Part shown: positions 36,703 to 44,961 of the stretch, piece by piece
How positions within the stretch are numbered: position 1 is the stretch's first letter
How the letters are laid out: every line of letters begins with the position of its first letter
DNA from: SFTJ01 sp045613305
Lineage (GTDB): Bacteria; Bacteroidota; Bacteroidia; Bacteroidales; Muribaculaceae
Reading direction: 5' to 3'
DNA length: 64,000 bases
NCBI GenBank assembly: GCA_045613305.1
Contig: JAZLAU010000035.1
Span: 1-64,000 of the forward strand
Notes under the pieces: generated by a model
The model's database searches: none
Seen by the model: only the letters and a program-made list of their open reading frames with translations
What the model was told of the DNA's origin: nothing
Made by a program: the position numbers and the translations under genes

Positions 36703-37098
36703 TGGAGCTGGAGGGAATCGAACCCTCGTCCAAACATGGAACTAATAAGCTTTCTACATGCTTAGTCTCGACTTAGTTTTCGACTATGAGCAGGCTCAAG
36801 ACCACCAACTCATAGCTTATCCATTAAATTTCGGACTCGACCCATGGCTTATCGTGTCCTATTTCCGAATTTCTGAGCACCACCTTATCGAAACGTCTCG
36901 GAACTAGGCAATCGGGTGATGTCTTGTCTCTACCACCTGGGGAAGAGATTAAGCAAACCTACTATACTTCAGTTATGCAGCAAGAGCGTAGTTATTTTCG
37001 CCATTTGAATGTTCGATGTCAAAGATTAAAGAGATTAGCCATCATTACTCTGCATGCTTACTTACCACCTCTACACGCTGTCAAAACCAGTCAACCCC
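36703..37098 (-). ncRNA. ssrA: Transfer-messenger RNA (tmRNA)
   Basis: About 396 nt in one piece on the minus strand. The 5' end GGGGUUG pairs with CAGCUCC at the 3' end as the acceptor stem (G-C, G-C, G-U, G-C, U-G, U-A, G-C). A TGGTTTTGACAGCG segment at the 5' side and a GGTTCGATTCCCTCC T-arm at the 3' side are diagnostic. The CCA tail is not encoded (the genome reads ACAAA after the stem). It rescues stalled ribosomes and marks their products. The tag frame at 36973-37002 encodes GENNYALAA, the Bacteroides-type tag. A promoter box lies at 37147-37154 and a terminator follows. ClpX, clpP are in the same window. Confidence 0.97.
36973..37002 (-). other. tmRNA tag reading frame, GENNYALAA and stop
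   Basis: GGC GAA AAT AAC TAC GCT CTT GCT GCA TAA on the minus strand: the resume codon GGC followed by a tag ending in ALAA, the ClpX/ClpP degradation signal. The nine-residue length is typical. Confidence 0.93.
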
Positions 37099-37146
37099 AT
37101 ATAGTTATGTATAAGTATAATACATTAGGCCTCTGCCTTTATTTCA

Positions 37147-37154
37147 CAAAGTTA
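37147..37154 (-). promoter_or_regulatory. -7 promoter box (TAACTTTG), probably for tmRNA
   Basis: An exact TAnnTTTG match on the minus strand 49 bases before the mature tmRNA 5' end, so a leader of about 40 nt would be removed by RNase P. No -33 TTTG at the standard spacing. Confidence 0.5.
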
Positions 37155-37212
37155 CATATTATTTTGTAAAAAAAGAAATACACATTAAATTTCTAATGTC
37201 TTCGTTTAGCAA

Positions 37213-37686
37213 TCAGTTGCAATAAACGTGGTTGTTTTTTAGAATTGTTACGAATTCTCTCAATTGTTCTTTTGAACTAAAGCAATCAAATGGAATGACA
37301 AAAAAGTTAAATCTAGGGGTTTTATATCGCAGCAATAGATGCTTGCTGGTTGTTGTATAGCCAACCATTTCACCCCACGTAATTATATGTTGAAAATCCT
37401 CAAAGTTTAAATGAAGACCATCGTTTTCAACTTCCATTGTTTTTGGCAGTATGCTATACCTTATTTCTTTTGTCAGACAATATGAAAATATCACTACCGA
37501 CAAAATCATCGGGTATACTACAAGACAAAAAGTTAAGGCTACATATATAAAATTCAAATTAACAAAAATCAATGCCAAAGAAATAATCAATGGCATTGCA
37601 TATATCCACCAAAATTTTTGTAAATATCTGTTGATTACAATTTTAGTATAGATTGATGAAGTGACGTTAAATGAATCAAAAGTCAT
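37213..37686 (-). CDS. Small membrane protein with YcxB-like C-terminal domain
   Basis: A 157-residue protein with two hydrophobic helices (FWWIYAMPLIISLALIFV about 25-45 and ALTFCLVVYPMILSVVIFSY about 50-70) and a soluble C-terminal part (LHLNFEDFQHIITWGEMVG, then LLLRYKTPRFNFFVIP) that resembles the YcxB family. No function is known. I use the ATG at 37686, 10 bases after the DMT gene stop; the frame also runs further upstream, overlapping that gene. It is last in the LysE-C45-DMT-YcxB run. A weak hairpin at 37182-37199 with T-rich sequence follows. Confidence 0.6.
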   Translation of the reverse strand: MTFDSFNVTSSIYTKIVINRYLQKFWWIYAMPLIISLALIFVNLNFIYVALTFCLVVYPMILSVVIFSYCLTKEIRYSILPKTMEVENDGLHLNFEDFQHIITWGEMVGYTTTSKHLLLRYKTPRFNFFVIPFDCFSSKEQLREFVTILKNNHVYCN

Positions 37687-37696
37687 TTTTAGCCTA

Positions 37697-38083
37697 TTAC
37701 TTTGATGATGTGTCCATAAAAGCAAAATAAACAGCACCCACTAATAGCAAAAAGCTAATCACATGGTTCCATCTTAATGCTTCACCTTTAAATAGAAGTG
37801 TGGCAACGATAGTAAAAACGGTTAGTGTAATAACCTCTTGTATCACTTTTAATTGTATAAGCGTAAACGGTCCACCATTTTCCACGTATCCAATTCTGTT
37901 AGCTGGCACTTGAAATGCATATTCAAATAATGCAATGCCCCACGACACTAAAACTATTAAATACACGGGCCATCCTGTGCTAATTCCCATGTTTTGAAGC
38001 TTCAGGTGACCATACCATGCAAATGTCATAAACACGTTTGAAATCACCAATAAAGCTATAGTCAATAATGCACTTGTCCACAT
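37697..38083 (-). CDS. DMT-superfamily small membrane protein (DUF486)
   Basis: A 128-residue protein with four predicted membrane helices: about 5-25, 38-58, 72-95 and 100-122. The segment EYAFQVPANRIG is typical of DUF486, a single-unit drug/metabolite transporter-like family. Such proteins may work as dimers; substrate unknown. It lies 10 bases from both the C45 hydrolase gene and the YcxB-like gene. Confidence 0.82.
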   Translation of the reverse strand: MWTSALLTIALLVISNVFMTFAWYGHLKLQNMGISTGWPVYLIVLVSWGIALFEYAFQVPANRIGYVENGGPFTLIQLKVIQEVITLTVFTIVATLLFKGEALRWNHVISFLLLVGAVYFAFMDTSSK

Positions 38084-38093
38084 ATAGAATTAA

Positions 38094-39215
38094 TTATTTC
38101 TTTTTGCTCTTTTTCCTAAGGGCATTTAATTTATTATTATATTTCTTATATGCTGTTTTATTTTTCTTAATTAGTTGTTGGCTATAACCTGTACCTTCTG
38201 CATTATAGAGTAACGACATCTTCAAATACATTTTTCCGTTACCTCTTTTAATTGGGAACACTTCATGTTTCTTAGCCACAACTTCATCGCATAGTGGTGA
38301 GTGTCCGTTTGGTAGCACGCCTTGCAATTCTGTTGGAACGCCATTTTCACCCAACATTACCATTCTCAACTCTGCACATGGAGGGAACCCTAAACCGATC
38401 CACATTACAGTCAAGGATGGGTCTTCACCTGGTTTAACGCCTTCGATGCAGCATGATGCTGTTGACGAACGGCGAGGGATAAAGTCTTGGTCTACAATCC
38501 ACTCCAAGTTATCGTTAGTGAAATCGTGCTTTAAAACACTATGATAATATGTTTTTGAAATCTTTTCTGTAAAATCATATGGAGTGAAGTCTCCGTTATC
38601 GATATGTGATTGAATTAAACATTTTTCGTTTTCTTCTCTCACATAGCCCATGCCTTCATCAGTACGTCCACTATACGAATAATTTGTTCTAATCAATACA
38701 CCGTCGGGCGAATCTTTAAGGTCAAATCGCTTAAAGGTGTAATTGTTAGTTTCAAAATATGCACCATTGCCGTAAGCATCAATAACGCCAAAGTTAGCTT
38801 CAACGCCAAGTGGTTTTGGCAATTCTTTTAGCAACTTCTCAAAGTCGTCTACTGTTTTGCACTTTCGCAAAGCTATTTTCATCACAACACCTTCCTTGTC
38901 CATTTCCGATGCTTTCACGTCATCGTCTTTAAGATTGTAAGACGCGGTATTCATAATCGCAAAACCTTCTGAGTTATACCCCATCCAAGCTTCTTTGTTT
39001 TCTCTATCACTTGCATTATATAATGCCACGTGCTCATAGTCACCGTTTATTGCTGGAGTACGTTCAACTTTGTTGTTTTCTTCTCCAGTGTCACGATGTT
39101 TCCATAATAGGGCTCTGCCGTTTAATGTTTTTTCTGCTGATATGATTGCAGATGTGCAAGCAATAGCATTAACAAATGCCATTGTTAACAAGAATGAGAT
39201 GAAAAAACGTTTCAT
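38094..39215 (-). CDS. Exported C45-family/Ntn-type linear amide hydrolase
   Basis: A 373-residue protein with signal peptide MKRFFISFLLTMAFVNAIA; cleavage would expose Cys20 in CTSAIISAEKTLNGRALLWK as the N-terminal nucleophile. In the related bile-salt and acyl-transferase Ntn hydrolases this Cys is catalytic. Further motifs are WKHRDTGEE (Arg/Asp near the active site), GYNSEGFAIMNTA and FGVIDAYGNGAYFE. Length and pattern fit the C45 family (acyl-CoA:6-aminopenicillanate acyltransferase-like), and choloylglycine hydrolases are a related alternative. Its substrate is unknown. A C-terminal stretch is rich in Lys (KNKTAYKKYNNKLNALRKKS). Alternatively AIAC might act as a lipobox. Confidence 0.8.
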   Translation of the reverse strand: MKRFFISFLLTMAFVNAIACTSAIISAEKTLNGRALLWKHRDTGEENNKVERTPAINGDYEHVALYNASDRENKEAWMGYNSEGFAIMNTASYNLKDDDVKASEMDKEGVVMKIALRKCKTVDDFEKLLKELPKPLGVEANFGVIDAYGNGAYFETNNYTFKRFDLKDSPDGVLIRTNYSYSGRTDEGMGYVREENEKCLIQSHIDNGDFTPYDFTEKISKTYYHSVLKHDFTNDNLEWIVDQDFIPRRSSTASCCIEGVKPGEDPSLTVMWIGLGFPPCAELRMVMLGENGVPTELQGVLPNGHSPLCDEVVAKKHEVFPIKRGNGKMYLKMSLLYNAEGTGYSQQLIKKNKTAYKKYNNKLNALRKKSKKK

Positions 39216-39238
39216 ATTATAATCAGGTGTTTTACTGG

Positions 39239-39943
39239 TTAAATTATTTTACCCACTTGTGGCAAAGTTAAATAATCAACTAATCCCGTAAATATGCCTA
39301 CTGCCGACATTATTAAGATGATTAAGCCAATCATTATGTTTAGTTTGCGGATTGTCTCGTTGCTGAATTTGTTTCTAACTTTGTCAACAAATCTAGTGAT
39401 AATCATCCACCAACATATAGCACCAGCTACAATAAATATGTAACCTATTATATAATGGTGTATTTGATATTCTGGCAAGAAGAAATTGAAGCGTGCAAAT
39501 AAACCGATAATTAGGAATACAATTAACGGATTAGAAAGTGTCAATAAGAATCCTGTCAAGAAATCATTCCACTTGTTTTTCTTCTTAATCCCTTTATTTT
39601 CCTTTTCTTTCTTCTCTCTCCTTTTGCGGCGTTCTTCTTCAGTAGGACCGGTATTTTTGTTTCTAATCAAATATATTGCATATGCAAGCAACACTGCACT
39701 GCCAATTATTTGCAATATGTTGCGATTGGTTTCTATAAAGTCTGTCACAAACGACATGCCTAAACCCGTTAGTAAGCAGTAGAAAAAGTCTGACAAAGAT
39801 GCTCCTAAGCCAGTATACATACCAGCTTGGCGTCCTCGCGACAAAGTGCGATGAATACATAATATGCCTATTGGTCCCATTGGTGCCGAAATTAGCAAAC
39901 CAATAGCAAACGCTCTTGTAATTATGTATAAGATTTCTTCCAT
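39239..39943 (-). CDS. LysE-family exporter
   Basis: A 234-residue inner-membrane protein with about six helices: AIGLLISAPMGPIG near 12-27 is the LysE/RhtB signature, followed by LSDFFYCLLTGLGMSF, and four more helices towards the C-terminus. A charged loop rich in Lys/Glu (about 100-125) separates the halves. LysE-type proteins export amino acids. It starts with its own promoter box at 39964-39971 and precedes the C45 hydrolase by 23 bases, so the four-gene run may form one transcript. No evidence for what it exports. Confidence 0.87.
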   Translation of the reverse strand: MEEILYIITRAFAIGLLISAPMGPIGILCIHRTLSRGRQAGMYTGLGASLSDFFYCLLTGLGMSFVTDFIETNRNILQIIGSAVLLAYAIYLIRNKNTGPTEEERRKRREKKEKENKGIKKKNKWNDFLTGFLLTLSNPLIVFLIIGLFARFNFFLPEYQIHHYIIGYIFIVAGAICWWMIITRFVDKVRNKFSNETIRKLNIMIGLIILIMSAVGIFTGLVDYLTLPQVGKII

Positions 39944-39963
39944 TAATAATATGTAAATTCATA

Positions 39964-39971
39964 CAAAGTTA
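39964..39971 (-). promoter_or_regulatory. -7 promoter box (TAACTTTG) for the LysE-C45-DMT-YcxB operon
   Basis: An exact match on the minus strand, 21 bases before the LysE ATG. Confidence 0.6.
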
Positions 39972-40061
39972 AGAAAAATAAGCGGAATATTTGCCAGGAA
40001 ACTTAATAATAATGTTTTAACGCATTGCTTTATGCCTATTATTAATATTATTACCATCAAA

Positions 40062-40093
40062 TTTCCCACAAATAAAAAAATCAATTACTTTTG
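40062..40093 (+). promoter_or_regulatory. Promoter (TTTC-N20-TACTTTTG) for a probably leaderless gene
   Basis: The -7 box TACTTTTG at 40086-40093 ends only 4 bases before the ATG at 40098. The -33 element at 40062-40065 is TTTC, one mismatch, at the standard 20-base spacing. The predicted transcription start would coincide with the ATG. Confidence 0.6.
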
Positions 40094-40097
40094 TCAT

Positions 40098-41189
40098 ATG
40101 AGATTACTGAGCCTTATAATATCAATAACTATTGCAATTTCGGCATTTGCCTCAGAGCCGCAAACTCAATATTTGTCATACCTTAATGGTTTTGACGGAT
40201 TTAGAGATGGTTTGCGCATAAATAACCGCTTGCAATTTTCAAACGAAACAAATTCACCCAAATTATCGTTAACAAATTCTCAGGTTGATGGATTTAAGTT
40301 CACTATTGTTACACGATTCGCTAATCTTAACAACGATGGTCTAAAAAGTTACAAAGTGTCAGATTCTAAGGGGAATAATTATAGCATTAAAAAACCTTTG
40401 TGGGGAGTTATTTTTAATTATGAAAATGATTCTTCTTATTATGCGGTTACACTTCAGGCTTTTAACGCAGCTCCACTTGATGAAGTTTTAGGCAAATCAA
40501 TGCTAAAATGCAGATTAATTAAGCATTATTGTGGGAATGACTCAATAATAGCCGACCATGTTATAGCAAACGGAATAAAAACAGACGCTGGCGACAACCT
40601 GTTAATCGTTGAGCATAGTGACAATATCACGACCATAAAATTGGGCAGCAACAAACCGCAGCAGATTATAGTTGCCAATGACATCAATTATCAGGATAGG
40701 TTTAAAACTGGAATTATTGCCTATCCGGGAAGTAAGGTGTCTGTAGAGCGTTTTGTTATAAAATGCAATCCAGACCCTGCCATTAAAATTAAAACTCGTT
40801 GGACAAAAGACATGCTCGACGAATACTTCAGTAAAAGCGACAACCCTCTTGAGGGATATTGGCAATACCTTGATAGAGATGTCGATGAAAAGCAGTTGGA
40901 TATTGGTGGGTATTACAAAATAGCTTTAGTAAAAGCACAATATGGTTATGATGTGATTTACATAGATGGCGCTAAAGTTAATTCTGCAAAATGGAGTACC
41001 GGTTTGTTAAAAGGCCATTTGTCAGAAACCATATTCAGCGATGAATATAATCTTGTTTGGTATGACTCTGACATGCAAGCCATGACCGAAGAATTGTCGG
41101 CAAAAATTGAGAAAGCATCATTAATTACTTTTAGATTCCCCGTATATAACAGCCAAATAAGATTTTCAAAAATTCCAACCAATAATTGA
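40098..41189 (+). CDS. Exported protein of unknown function
   Basis: A 363-residue protein with signal peptide MRLLSLIISITIAISAFA before SEPQTQ. The frame continues 22 codons upstream to 40032, but MRLLSL at 40098 gives a proper signal peptide and sits directly behind a promoter box. The body alternates short beta strands (YAVTLQAFNAAPL, GFKFTIVTRFANL), compatible with a jelly-roll or LamG-like fold at about 30-230; a different C-terminal region begins at NPLEGYWQYLDRDVDEKQ (about 260) and contains tyrosine and tryptophan-rich strands. I do not recognise a family. It is the only plus-strand gene between the LysE operon and proS. Location: periplasm or outer surface. Confidence 0.7.
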   Translation: MRLLSLIISITIAISAFASEPQTQYLSYLNGFDGFRDGLRINNRLQFSNETNSPKLSLTNSQVDGFKFTIVTRFANLNNDGLKSYKVSDSKGNNYSIKKPLWGVIFNYENDSSYYAVTLQAFNAAPLDEVLGKSMLKCRLIKHYCGNDSIIADHVIANGIKTDAGDNLLIVEHSDNITTIKLGSNKPQQIIVANDINYQDRFKTGIIAYPGSKVSVERFVIKCNPDPAIKIKTRWTKDMLDEYFSKSDNPLEGYWQYLDRDVDEKQLDIGGYYKIALVKAQYGYDVIYIDGAKVNSAKWSTGLLKGHLSETIFSDEYNLVWYDSDMQAMTEELSAKIEKASLITFRFPVYNSQIRFSKIPTNN

Positions 41190-41216
41190 TAAAATTTGCA
41201 AGTTTATATACAATAA

Positions 41217-41249
41217 AAAGACAGGAGAGCTCAACACTTCCCTGTCTTT
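41217..41249. terminator. Terminator between the unknown exported gene and proS
   Basis: A 9-bp stem (41217-41225 with 41241-41249, loop 15) flanked by A and T runs, between converging genes. Confidence 0.65.
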
Positions 41250-41269
41250 GTTTCTATTTAGCTGAATAA

Positions 41270-42751
41270 TTAATAGCTTCTTGCAAACACAACTCTTTGT
41301 GCAGATGGCTTACCGGTAACCATACACTTACCTGGTGTCTTGTCACCATCCAAAGGAATACAACGAATTGTTGCTTTAGTTTCTTCCTTAATCTTTTCTT
41401 CAGTTTCAGGAGTGCCATCCCAGTGTGCCATAATGAAACCACCCTTTTCAATTTGTTCCTTGAACTCTTCGTAAGTTTCTACGGTGGTAGTCATTTCTGC
41501 ACGATGATTCAATGCTTTTTGGAAGATGTTTTCTTGAATATCGTCAAGAAGATTCTTAACGTATTCTTCTATGCCTTCAATTGACACTGTGGTTTTTTCC
41601 AATGTGTCACGACGCATAACTTCAATTGTGCCATTTTCCAAATCGCGAGCTCCAAGCACTAATCTTACTGGAACACCCTTCAATTCATAATCCGCAAATT
41701 TAAAGCCAGGGCGCTTGTTGTCGGCATTATCATATTTTACGCTGACACCCATTGCCTTAAGGTTTTCAACAATAGGGCTAACCTTTTCATTGATGGCATT
41801 AAGTTGTTCTTCACCTTTATAAATCGGAACTATAACAACTTGAATTGGTGCCAACTTTGGAGGTAGCACAAGACCATTGTCGTCAGAGTGTGTCATAATT
41901 AAAGCACCCATCAAGCGTGTAGAAACGCCCCATGATGTAGCCCAAACGTATTCTAATTCATTATTGTTGTTGATAAACTTAACATCAAAAGCCTTTGCAA
42001 AGTTTTGTCCCAAGAAGTGAGATGTGCCTGATTGCAATGCTTTGCCGTCTTGCATCATTGCTTCGATTGTATAAGTTTCTAAAGCACCTGCAAATCGTTC
42101 GTTAGCCGATTTTACACCTTTAACTACGGGAACCGCCATGTATTTTTCAGCGAAATCACCATAAACGTGCAACATCTTGATAGCTTCTTCTTCAGCCTCT
42201 TCGCGAGTAGCGTGTGCTGTGTGTCCTTCTTGCCACAAGAATTCTGCAGTTCTTAAGAACATGCGAGTGCGCATTTCCCAACGCATTACATTTGCCCATT
42301 GGTTGCAAAGGATAGGAAGATCGCGATATGAACTAATCCAATTCTTATATGTGTTCCAAATAATGGTTTCAGATGTTGGACGGATAATCAATTCTTCTTC
42401 AAGTCGTGCTGCAGGGTCCACAACTACGCCTTTGCCTTCAGGGTCATTCATCAAACGGTGGTGTGTTACCACTGCACATTCTTTTGCAAACCCTTCAACG
42501 TGTTCGGCCTCACGGCTCAAAAACGATTTTGGAATCAATAGAGGGAAATATGCGTTAACGTGACCTGTAGCCTTAAACATATCGTCAAGCACACGTTGCA
42601 TTTTTTCCCAAATCGCATATCCGTAAGGTTTAATAACCATACAACCTCTTACTGCCGATTGTTCTGCAAGGTCAGCCTTGATTACCAAGTCATTATACCA
42701 TTGCGAATAATTATCGGCTCTTTTTGTTAAATCTTTTAGCTCTTTTGCCAT
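41270..42751 (-). CDS. proS: Prolyl-tRNA synthetase, archaeal/eukaryotic-like type
   Basis: A 493-residue class II synthetase of the short ProS form without the editing insertion. It starts MAKELKDLTKRADNYSQWYN. Class II motif 2 is seen as MRWEMRTRMFLRTAEFLWQEGHTAH, and motif 3 near 310 (GVSTRLMGALIMTHSDDNGL). The anticodon-binding domain follows at about 320-400 and a zinc-like C-terminal region (CIPLDGDKTPGKCMVTG) ends with VVFARSY. Ends with the Tyr typical of this type. It has a promoter box at 42780-42787. Confidence 0.97.
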   Translation of the reverse strand: MAKELKDLTKRADNYSQWYNDLVIKADLAEQSAVRGCMVIKPYGYAIWEKMQRVLDDMFKATGHVNAYFPLLIPKSFLSREAEHVEGFAKECAVVTHHRLMNDPEGKGVVVDPAARLEEELIIRPTSETIIWNTYKNWISSYRDLPILCNQWANVMRWEMRTRMFLRTAEFLWQEGHTAHATREEAEEEAIKMLHVYGDFAEKYMAVPVVKGVKSANERFAGALETYTIEAMMQDGKALQSGTSHFLGQNFAKAFDVKFINNNNELEYVWATSWGVSTRLMGALIMTHSDDNGLVLPPKLAPIQVVIVPIYKGEEQLNAINEKVSPIVENLKAMGVSVKYDNADNKRPGFKFADYELKGVPVRLVLGARDLENGTIEVMRRDTLEKTTVSIEGIEEYVKNLLDDIQENIFQKALNHRAEMTTTVETYEEFKEQIEKGGFIMAHWDGTPETEEKIKEETKATIRCIPLDGDKTPGKCMVTGKPSAQRVVFARSY

Positions 42752-42779
42752 TGTTATATTGTTCTTTATTTTCGTTTTG

Positions 42780-42787
42780 CAAAGTTA
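42780..42787 (-). promoter_or_regulatory. -7 promoter box (TAACTTTG) for proS
   Basis: An exact match on the minus strand 29 bases before the proS ATG; no -33 TTTG at the usual spacing. Confidence 0.55.
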
Positions 42788-42810
42788 AATAAATGCCTCG
42801 TATTGAGAAA

Positions 42811-43443
42811 CTATAAAGTTATTTTTTTCTTTTTTGCAGCTTTAATCATTTCCATTTCTGGCACTAAATAAATTTCCAATCGTCGATTAAACTTTCTGTT
42901 TGCCACAGAGTTGTTCTCAACTAATGGGTCGGTTGCACCCAATGCATATGGCACTACATAATCAACACTGGTCTTTTCCTTCATCCAGTCATAAATAGAG
43001 TTTACTCGTGCTTCAGTAAGTTTCACGATATATCGCTCAGAACCCGTATTGTCGTGATGCATAACAAGGAGCATCTTGTACATTCCTGGAGTTTTCAAAT
43101 AGTTCAAAAATGGTTCTATAACCTTTTTACCCGTTTCGCTAAGCACAGTGTCGTTTGGTGCAAAAAGTTGAGCAGCCGGCAATGTTATTATAACAACTTC
43201 TCTGTTTCGGGTTAGCTCCACAAAGAGTTTATTGCTTGACAAAGCATTTGCTTGGTTATATTGAAATTTCACTATCTCATCAGCCGATTTGCCCAATTCT
43301 GGCATCGCCAAATTGTCGTCAAATGAGAGGTCATAAATATCTACTTCCGCATTTTGTGTCTTCTCTTTTGCAAAAATGTTTGCAGAAGGCAACACAAATA
43401 ATGCTGTTACAAAAATATTTATAAGATTCTTAATTAGTTTCAT
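42811..43443 (-). CDS. OmpA-family C-terminal domain protein, exported
   Basis: A 210-residue protein with signal peptide (MKLIKNLINIFVTALFVLPSANIFA). Residues about 85-195 form an OmpA-like peptidoglycan-binding domain: LPAAQLFAPNDTVLSETG (the LFxFDSxxL segment, altered), HHDNTGSERYIVKLTEARV (His-Asp motif and RA pair), and NRKFNRRLEIYLVP (NRRVEI motif). There is no lipobox, so it may be a soluble periplasmic protein bound to the cell wall. It is last in the tsaB-DUF4290-rimM run, 16 bases after the acidic protein gene. Confidence 0.85.
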   Translation of the reverse strand: MKLIKNLINIFVTALFVLPSANIFAKEKTQNAEVDIYDLSFDDNLAMPELGKSADEIVKFQYNQANALSSNKLFVELTRNREVVIITLPAAQLFAPNDTVLSETGKKVIEPFLNYLKTPGMYKMLLVMHHDNTGSERYIVKLTEARVNSIYDWMKEKTSVDYVVPYALGATDPLVENNSVANRKFNRRLEIYLVPEMEMIKAAKKKKITL

Positions 43444-43459
43444 GCCAATTATTGAATTA

Positions 43460-43762
43460 TTAGTTCAATGTATTTTCATATTCGATTTCTGCTAGCACTA
43501 TGGCTTTAACGTCATCGTTTAATATTTCGTTATCTGGGTCTTTTGAAATTGTTTTGCTCACATATTTCACAATAGCATCAACGTCTTCAACATCGTGTTC
43601 GGTGTCAAAATCATCTTCCTCCTCATAGTAGTCATACATTGCATCTATGAGTAGCAACAAATCATCTTCGCCATAAGTTTTTTTACCTTGAGCGCTAAGT
43701 GCATTATTTATATAAGCCACAGCTTCTATTTCGTCAAATTCTTTAAATTCTTCGTTTGCCAT
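43460..43762 (-). CDS. Small acidic protein of unknown function
   Basis: A 100-residue protein, strongly acidic (EEEDDFDTEHDVEDVD near 47-62), with no signal peptide or membrane segment and probably mostly helical. It starts 14 bases after the rimM stop and ends 16 bases before the OmpA-like gene. I do not recognise a family. Its conserved-looking MYDYYEEEDDF centre could be a docking peptide for a basic partner such as a ribosomal protein, but that is inference. Confidence 0.6.
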   Translation of the reverse strand: MANEEFKEFDEIEAVAYINNALSAQGKKTYGEDDLLLLIDAMYDYYEEEDDFDTEHDVEDVDAIVKYVSKTISKDPDNEILNDDVKAIVLAEIEYENTLN

Positions 43763-43776
43763 AATTGTATGTTTTT

Positions 43777-44307
43777 TTAAATATCTAAAATTCCATCAGG
43801 AAGTTCTAACTCTAAAATTTTCTCATCTTCGTTAATGTCAACTATAAATTCGTCAACAGCCGGTATTGGATAGGTTGCTTCTTCGCTTTCCACAATAAAA
43901 AGCACGTTGTCGGTAGTGTCGTCAACATCAACAATTTCACCAATTTCATTGCCGTCGGAGTCAATAACGGTGAAACCTATAAAATAATCAATAGGCAACT
44001 CATCGCAATCTTCTTCAACCGACAATTCTGCGTATTCTGTCTTCATCACATAGATTGTTTTGTTAACAAGCGTTTTAACCTCTATGTCGCTCTGAAAACC
44101 GTCAATAGTTAATAAGACTGTGTCTAATGTTTTGGGACGAATGTTTTCAACAAAAAACGGGACAAAAATTCCGTCAATGTCGGAAACAAGACATGAGAAT
44201 TTCTTAAAATCGTCAATTTCACACTGAATAGTAGCTGAAATTTCACCTTTTACTCCGTGTGCCTTGTTATAAATTCCTATTTCTATAATTTCTTCGCGCG
44301 TTATCAT
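43777..44307 (-). CDS. rimM: Ribosome maturation factor RimM
   Basis: A 176-residue protein. The N-terminal RimM domain shows IGIYNKAHGVKGEISATI (GxxGxKGE pattern) and the C-terminal PRC-barrel shows YFIGFTVIDSDGNEIGEIVDV, then IPAVDEFIVDINEDEKILEL. It assists maturation of the 30S head. It lies 6 bases after the DUF4290 gene, in the usual Bacteroidota rimM neighbourhood. Overall acidic and somewhat diverged, but both domains are clear. Confidence 0.92.
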   Translation of the reverse strand: MITREEIIEIGIYNKAHGVKGEISATIQCEIDDFKKFSCLVSDIDGIFVPFFVENIRPKTLDTVLLTIDGFQSDIEVKTLVNKTIYVMKTEYAELSVEEDCDELPIDYFIGFTVIDSDGNEIGEIVDVDDTTDNVLFIVESEEATYPIPAVDEFIVDINEDEKILELELPDGILDI

Positions 44308-44313
44308 GCGATA

Positions 44314-44910
44314 TTATTTTTTCTTTTTAGAACCCTTCTTATTTTGATTAGCAGCGGGCGCTTCTTTGAATTCATGGAGAACCCACTTTTCTGGGTCAAG
44401 ATTAATCTTTCCGCCCGAAATTTCTCTTAAATCGTTAAACACACGTTGGTCGTCTATGCCATCTTTGCTTATAGAAAGAAGAACTTTCTTCATATGATTA
44501 GCAATCAAGAGTAGCAGAGCATCCTTCTCCTCTCCTTCTTCATATGTGCTGGCCTGATTAATCATATCAGTCAAGATCTTGCCGTAATGACGATGCTTTA
44601 AATTGTCGGCTTGATATGGTATTGCCTTAGGTTTTACGGCCAAATTATCCTTATTGATAATCTCATATGGATAATCAATGTCTAATTTGAAGTCCGACAT
44701 TATGGCAAGATGGTCCCACAAAATGTGTTTAGAGTCTTCTTCGTCTCGCAATTGCGGAACTATGTTTCCCATAACTTGTATTATAGTATACGCACAACGA
44801 GTTCTTTCATCACGGTCTTCAATTGTGACGCAATGATCAACCATTTGTTGAATATTTCGGCCATATTCTGGCAATGCCAACTGCGTACGGTCGGAGTTAT
44901 ACTCCAACAT
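44314..44910 (-). CDS. DUF4290 domain protein
   Basis: A 198-residue protein if it starts at MLEYNSDRTQLALPEYGRN (44910); an earlier Met at 44946 adds 12 residues. The NIQQMVDHCVTIEDRDERTR segment is typical of DUF4290, a Bacteroidota family of unknown function. The C-terminus is lysine-rich (QNKKGSKKKK), suggesting nucleic-acid or ribosome contact. It stands between tsaB and rimM, which deal with tRNA and ribosome maturation, so a role there is plausible but not shown. Confidence 0.8.
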   Translation of the reverse strand: MLEYNSDRTQLALPEYGRNIQQMVDHCVTIEDRDERTRCAYTIIQVMGNIVPQLRDEEDSKHILWDHLAIMSDFKLDIDYPYEIINKDNLAVKPKAIPYQADNLKHRHYGKILTDMINQASTYEEGEEKDALLLLIANHMKKVLLSISKDGIDDQRVFNDLREISGGKINLDPEKWVLHEFKEAPAANQNKKGSKKKK

Positions 44911-44961
44911 TTTATTTCCTTTAAAAATGTCTTCCGTTTCCTGCATACCTAATATTTATAT

